Assembly: GCF_002013375.1 (NCBI RefSeq) | Contig: NZ_MAEW01000009.1 | Coordinates: 1-64,000 of the forward strand | Length of the DNA: 64,000 bases | Origin: Mycobacterium sp. D16Q13 | Lineage (GTDB): Bacteria; Actinomycetota; Actinomycetes; Mycobacteriales; Mycobacteriaceae | Direction of reading: 5' to 3' | Shown: positions 60,291-64,000 of the stretch, in pieces | Layout of the letters: each line of letters opens with the position of its first letter | Position numbering within the stretch: the stretch's first letter is position 1 | Notes under the pieces: generated by a model | Databases searched by the model: none | The model's input: only the letters and a program-made list of their open reading frames with translations | Told to the model about the DNA's origin: nothing | Position numbers and translations under genes: made by a program

Positions 60291-61106
60291 CTATTTGGCC
60301 GCGCGGGCCTTGCCGCGCTGGTCAGCCCGGTTGCGCTCGTACACCAGCCGCAGGCCGTCGAGCGTGAGATGTTCCTCGTAGCGGTCGACGGTATGCGTCT
60401 CGGGGAGGATCAGCGGGGCGGTGTGACCCGTGGCCACCACCGTGGCGCCGGCGCCACTGAAGCCGTCGATATCGCGACGCACCCGCTCCACCAGCCCGTC
60501 CACCAGCCCCGCGAACCCGAAAACCGCTCCCGATTGCATGCACTCGACCGTGTTCTTGCCCACGACGGAACGCGGCCGGGTCAGCTCGACCCGCCGCAGG
60601 GCGGCGCTGCGGGCCGCCGCGGCATCGGAGGACACCTGCACACCCGGGGCAATGGCACCCCCCAGGAACTCGCCCTTGGCCGATACCACATCCACACAGA
60701 TCGACGACCCGAAATCCACCACGATGCATGCCGACCCGAATCTGTGATGCGCGGCAAGACAATTCACAATTCGGTCGGCGCCGACCTCTTTCGGATTGTC
60801 GACAAGAAGCGGAAGGCCAGTGCGAACACCCGGCTCGATGAGGACCTGCGGAACGGCCGACCAGTACTGGTCGAACATGCCCCGCATTTCGTGCAGCACA
60901 GATGGCACGGTGGACAGTGCCGCAACCCCGGTCAACGTCTCACTGTCGTCGCCGATCAGTCCGTCGATGGTGAGTGCCAGCTCGTCGGCGGTGATCTCGG
61001 TTTCCGTACGAATTCGCCAGTGCTGAACAACCTTGGCGTGCTCGCCGGTACCCGCGACCAGACCGAGAACGGTGTGCGTGTTGCGTACGTCGATGGCCAG
61101 CAGCAC
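60291..61106 (-). CDS. coaX: Type III pantothenate kinase-like protein CoaX
   Basis: First step of CoA synthesis by family. 271 aa, with the N-terminal [14 protein letters not shown] (a DxRNT variant of the ASKHA phosphate motif DxGNT, also present in the tuberculosis protein), [15 protein letters not shown] and [28 protein letters not shown]. Mycobacteria rely on the type I enzyme CoaA, and CoaX of M. tuberculosis was reported inactive, so activity is uncertain here. Two bases after the panD stop. Confidence 0.9.
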   Translation of the reverse strand: MLLAIDVRNTHTVLGLVAGTGEHAKVVQHWRIRTETEITADELALTIDGLIGDDSETLTGVAALSTVPSVLHEMRGMFDQYWSAVPQVLIEPGVRTGLPLLVDNPKEVGADRIVNCLAAHHRFGSACIVVDFGSSICVDVVSAKGEFLGGAIAPGVQVSSDAAAARSAALRRVELTRPRSVVGKNTVECMQSGAVFGFAGLVDGLVERVRRDIDGFSGAGATVVATGHTAPLILPETHTVDRYEEHLTLDGLRLVYERNRADQRGKARAAK

Positions 61107-61108
61107 GG

Positions 61109-61531
61109 CTACACCAAACCGCGTGGCGACACCAAGCCGAAGTTCTCGGGCACATACGCCGGATCGTCAGAGTGCTCGCCCAGTTCGACCTGTTTGTTGT
61201 CTGAGTCAACAAACACCACACGCGGAGCGAAGACGCGAGCTTCCGCATCGGTCATCACACCGTAGGCGATGATGATCACCAGATCTCCCGGGTGCACGAG
61301 ATGCGCTGCGGCACCATTGATCCCGATGACCCCGCTGCCACGCGTACCAGTGATCGCGTAGGTCTCCAGCCGGGCGCCGTTGTTGATGTCCACGATGGTC
61401 ACCTGCTCACCCTCCAGCAGGTCCGCGGCCTCCATCAGATCGGGATCGATGGTGACCGAGCCGACGTAGTGCAGATCCGCATGCGTCACGGTGGCGCGAT
61501 GGATCTTTGATTTCATCATTGTCCGGAACAT
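61109..61531 (-). CDS. panD: Aspartate 1-decarboxylase
   Basis: Pyruvoyl enzyme making beta-alanine for pantothenate. ATG 61531 gives 140 aa and places the self-cleavage site at Gly24-Ser25 (YVGSVTID), exactly as in M. tuberculosis PanD. The neighbouring ATG 61534 lies only two bases after GGAGG and is less likely. [25 protein letters not shown] is the conserved core. Follows panC by 12 bp. The C-terminus, where pyrazinamide-resistance changes occur in M. tuberculosis, is diverged. Confidence 0.94.
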   Translation of the reverse strand: MFRTMMKSKIHRATVTHADLHYVGSVTIDPDLMEAADLLEGEQVTIVDINNGARLETYAITGTRGSGVIGINGAAAHLVHPGDLVIIIAYGVMTDAEARVFAPRVVFVDSDNKQVELGEHSDDPAYVPENFGLVSPRGLV

Positions 61532-61543
61532 CATGTCCTCCAG

Positions 61544-62500
61544 TCAGTTTCGCCATGGTAACGCGTGATCGGGGTCGGCGGGTCCGGAGGAACCGATTCC
61601 GCCGCCCAATTCCAAGGGAACATTGTCTAAAAGCCGGGTTGAGCCCAGCCTGGCCGCCACCAGCATGCGGCCGGGTCCTTGCGCGGGAGCCGGGCCGAGA
61701 TCGGCGCCGCGAATCTCCAGGTAGTCCACCTCGATGGCGGGTACCTCATCGAGCACCGCACGAGCCGCGTCCAGAGCCGATTCCGAACCGCCTGCGGCCG
61801 AATAGATTCCGGCAAGTAGCGCCGCCGACAGCGCGCCCGCCTGCTCGCGGTGCTCGTGGCTCAGGTAGACATTCCGTGAGGACATCGCCAATCCGTCCGC
61901 CTCACGGACAATCGGTATCGGGACGATGCGCGTCTTGAGGTTGAGATCGGCGACCATCTGCCTGATGAGCACCAGCTGCTGGTAATCCTTCTCACCGAAA
62001 TACGTCTGGTCTGGAGCCACGATCTGCAGCAGCTTGAGAACCACCGTCAGCATTCCGGCAAAATGCGTTGGACGAGAGGCACCCTCGAGATCGGCGCCAA
62101 GCGGTCCGGGCTGGACGGTAGTGCGCTGACCGTTGGGATACATCGCCTCCGCATTGGGAGCGAAGACCAGCTCGACACCCTCACCGCGTAGTTTCTCGAC
62201 GTCCGATTCCAGTGTGCGCGGGTAGGCATCGAGATCCTCGCCAGCACCAAACTGCAGGGGATTGACGAAGATCGACACAACGACCACAGCGCCGGGCACC
62301 TTCCGGGCGTGCCGGACCAGTGTCAGATGCCCCTCGTGTAACGCACCCATGGTCGGTACCAACATGATCCGGCGGCCGGTATGCCGCAATGCCTTCGACA
62401 CGTCGTACATCGTGTCGGGATCGTGGTGAACAGTGAGTTCTCCACTGACATAGCCCTTCGGCCCCTTCGGCCCCTTCGGCCCGTACAAACTCGTCATCAA
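61544..62500 (-). CDS. panC: Pantothenate synthetase
   Basis: Joins pantoate and beta-alanine. 318 aa; [19 protein letters not shown] (HIGH-like), [36 protein letters not shown] and MSSRNVYLS are characteristic. The start region encodes [10 protein letters not shown] from a 9-base tandem repeat, so the first ~15 residues form an odd repetitive tail before [12 protein letters not shown] 62500 and 62497 are both possible. Six bases after the DUF2520 stop. Confidence 0.94.
   Translation of the reverse strand: MMTSLYGPKGPKGPKGYVSGELTVHHDPDTMYDVSKALRHTGRRIMLVPTMGALHEGHLTLVRHARKVPGAVVVVSIFVNPLQFGAGEDLDAYPRTLESDVEKLRGEGVELVFAPNAEAMYPNGQRTTVQPGPLGADLEGASRPTHFAGMLTVVLKLLQIVAPDQTYFGEKDYQQLVLIRQMVADLNLKTRIVPIPIVREADGLAMSSRNVYLSHEHREQAGALSAALLAGIYSAAGGSESALDAARAVLDEVPAIEVDYLEIRGADLGPAPAQGPGRMLVAARLGSTRLLDNVPLELGGGIGSSGPADPDHALPWRN
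62453..62483. repeat. 9-bp tandem repeat in the 5' end of panC
   Basis: Units of ccccttcgg occur about three times in a row on the forward strand, encoding the Gly-Pro-Lys triplets of PanC. Copy number may vary between strains. Confidence 0.8.
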
Positions 62501-62506
62501 ACAGCC

Positions 62507-63460
62507 CTATCTAGTCCGGGGTTCCAGTGCGGCGAAAACCGATTGGGGTGCGTGCGCACGCTGCGCGGTACGGCGAGCATCGGCGCGATACGCCTCGGCC
62601 AGCGCCGGATCAGTCTCGGCGAGTGCGTCGAGATGGCGCTCGACAGCGGCACCGTCGCCGCGCGCCACCGGGCCCGTCAGAGCGGCCTGCCCACGCTCCA
62701 GCGCGTTGGTAACGGCGGCGCGCACCAGAGGTGCCAGCATCCGTTCGGGCAGCCCGCCCGGACCATCACCAATTGTCTCCTGCCCCAACAGCTCCTGCCC
62801 CCAGAGTGCTGAACGCAACGCCTCAACCGCATCCAGAACCAGCGTCACCACATGGTTGCTGCCGTGCGCCAGAGCCGCGTGATAGAGAGTACGGGCGTCT
62901 TCGCGCACGCGCACCGGTTCGCCACCAATCTCCAGCACCAACGCCGTACCGATGGCATACCCGGTCTCATCGGCGGCAGTAATTCCGAAGCAAGAGTTGG
63001 TAAGTCGTTCAATATCTTCGTCACCGCTGGCGAAGGTCATGGCGGGATGGATGGCCAGCGGGATGCAACCGAGGGCAGTCAGCGGCTCCAGGATTCCAAC
63101 GCCGTTGGCGCCCGAAGTGTGCACCACGATGGATCCGGGCCGTACCGAACCGGTGGCGGCAAGCCCCGAGACCAGCGGCGCCAGCTCGTGGTCCGGCACC
63201 GCGAGGATCAACAGTTCGGCGCGTGGAGCGACCTCTTGGGCGGGCAGAATCTGACTTTCCGGAAGGTACCGCTCAGCCCGCCGCCGCGAGGCGTCGGATA
63301 CCGCGCTGCATGCGACGACAAAATGGCCCGCCGCCTCCAGCGCGACACCCACGGCCGTACCCACTCGGCCGGCGGAGATGATCCCGATCGCCAGACGCGC
63401 GGGCCGCAAGCCGTCGAATGGCCCATCGGCTTGGCTATCAGCATTGAAAGCCTCAGACAT
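62507..63460 (-). CDS. Rossmann-like DUF2520 protein (Rv3603c-like)
   Basis: A 317-aa protein with an N-terminal NAD(P)-binding fold (AIGIISAGRVGTAVGVALEAAGH), VVHTSGANGVGILEPL and a helical C-terminal DUF2520 domain (YHAALAHGSNHVVTLVLDAVEAL). Similar to ketopantoate reductase-like proteins and always beside panC in this group, so a role in pantoate formation is plausible but unproven. ATG 63460. Confidence 0.88.
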   Translation of the reverse strand: MSEAFNADSQADGPFDGLRPARLAIGIISAGRVGTAVGVALEAAGHFVVACSAVSDASRRRAERYLPESQILPAQEVAPRAELLILAVPDHELAPLVSGLAATGSVRPGSIVVHTSGANGVGILEPLTALGCIPLAIHPAMTFASGDEDIERLTNSCFGITAADETGYAIGTALVLEIGGEPVRVREDARTLYHAALAHGSNHVVTLVLDAVEALRSALWGQELLGQETIGDGPGGLPERMLAPLVRAAVTNALERGQAALTGPVARGDGAAVERHLDALAETDPALAEAYRADARRTAQRAHAPQSVFAALEPRTR

Positions 63461-63614
63461 GGCGAACGAGACACCTCGCAGACTAGATACGTTCCAGTCC
63501 TGCCTGGCAGGTACCGGACGGTCATCAGCAGGCTAGTCCCACCGCAGCGCTATCGGCAGGGGCCTAGGCCGTTAGATTGCTCACTTTCACGCACGATGAC
63601 CAAATCCGCTGAGG

Positions 63615-64000
63615 TCAATCCTCGCGGCGCCTCCGGCGGCCGCCACCGGACTCGGATGACTCGGAGGGATCGCTTTGGAGGCGCCCCAGCAGGTCGGCGA
63701 CCGAGAAGCCGCCGGTTTCCTCGACACGGCGCCGGCCGCGGGTCTCGTCGGACTCCTCGGGTTCCGGAGCCCGGCGCCGGCCGCCCTTCTCCTCGGGTTC
63801 CGGCGCGCGGTGGCCGCCCGCACTCTCGGGATGGCTCGGCTGTTCAGGCGCCGGCGGAGGCGGAGGATAGGACGGCTCGGGTGCCCAATGCCCGCCACCA
63901 GCGGCCTCGGGCGCGGTCGGCGCCTGGTGTCGTGACGGAGTCCCCGAGTGACGCCCCACGGGTGGTTCCGCCTGGTACGGGGCAGGTGCCGGTGCAGGTT
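63615..64000 (-). CDS. C-terminal part of an Rv3604c-like protein, cut by the window edge
   Basis: The frame stays open through position 64000, so the start is outside. The visible ~128 residues are low complexity: Pro/Ala/Glu/Gly/Arg-rich, with repeated RAPEPEE, then GGFSVADLLGRLQS and a basic end RRRRRED. Position matches the conserved membrane protein Rv3604c of M. tuberculosis; its membrane part would lie beyond the window. Confidence 0.7.
   Translation of the reverse strand, partial: PAPAPAPYQAEPPVGRHSGTPSRHQAPTAPEAAGGGHWAPEPSYPPPPPAPEQPSHPESAGGHRAPEPEEKGGRRRAPEPEESDETRGRRRVEETGGFSVADLLGRLQSDPSESSESGGGRRRRRED

Overview
The window is a GC-rich actinobacterial chromosome segment from a mycobacterium. 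Gene content and order follow the M. tuberculosis interval from about Rv3557c (kstR2) to Rv3604c. An intrinsic rifampicin ADP-ribosyltransferase (arr) and a different set of accessory genes point to the Mycobacteroides abscessus-chelonae group. The species is an inference from recalled homologues; no database search was run. No rRNA, tRNA, CRISPR array, insertion sequence or phage module was seen.

1-7.4 kb: KstR2 regulon for the last two steroid rings (kstR2, ipdF, fadE30 leftward; fadD3, fadE31, fadE32, fadE33 rightward), with perfect KstR2 boxes upstream of kstR2 and between fadE30 and fadD3. 7.4-13.7 kb: accessory block (DoxX-like protein, arr, an unrecognised 423-aa protein, aquaporin, a Tat-exported agmatine-deiminase-like lipoprotein, formamidase and FmdB zinc ribbon). 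13.8-21.5 kb: KstR regulon (hsaB, hsaC, hsaA leftward; kshB rightward; fadE34; kstR) with KstR boxes; hsaD, which sits between hsaA and hsaC in M. tuberculosis, is absent here.

21.5-30.2 kb: second non-tuberculosis block with a trehalose-phosphatase/GH15 fusion, two coupled SDRs, a zinc ABC importer behind a perfect 21-bp Zur-like palindrome, an orphan 5-oxoprolinase subunit A and a lipoprotein phosphodiesterase. 30.3-34.3 kb: leftward carD-ispD-ispF-cysS-rlmB, very tightly packed; ispD has no usual start codon near its conserved N-terminus. 34.7-38.7 kb: lpqE with a strong terminator, two tandem secreted MmpS-like domains, and a desaturase plus its iron-sulfur reductase. 39.1-50.0 kb: radA, thioesterase, disA, an anchored protein, an LCP ligase, carbonic anhydrase and mutY (overlapping 5' ends), a GlxA-type regulator, hydrolase, mhuD and lpqF.

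50.0-54.4 kb: cobalt/cobalamin island. cbtB-cbtA (leftward) and btuC-btuD-btuF-like genes (rightward) diverge from a region holding two back-to-back cobalamin riboswitches. 54.4-64.0 kb: an LLM-class oxidoreductase, then the leftward series clpC1, lsr2, lysS, coaX, panD, panC, a DUF2520 protein and the C-terminus of an Rv3604c-like protein cut by the window edge. A full ClgR-consensus palindrome followed by an ECF-sigma-like promoter lies upstream of clpC1.

Taken together, the window joins steroid-ring degradation (both regulators and much of both regulons), isoprenoid and coenzyme A/pantothenate precursor synthesis, metal and cofactor uptake (Zn, Co/B12, heme iron), DNA repair and c-di-AMP signalling, and proteostasis.
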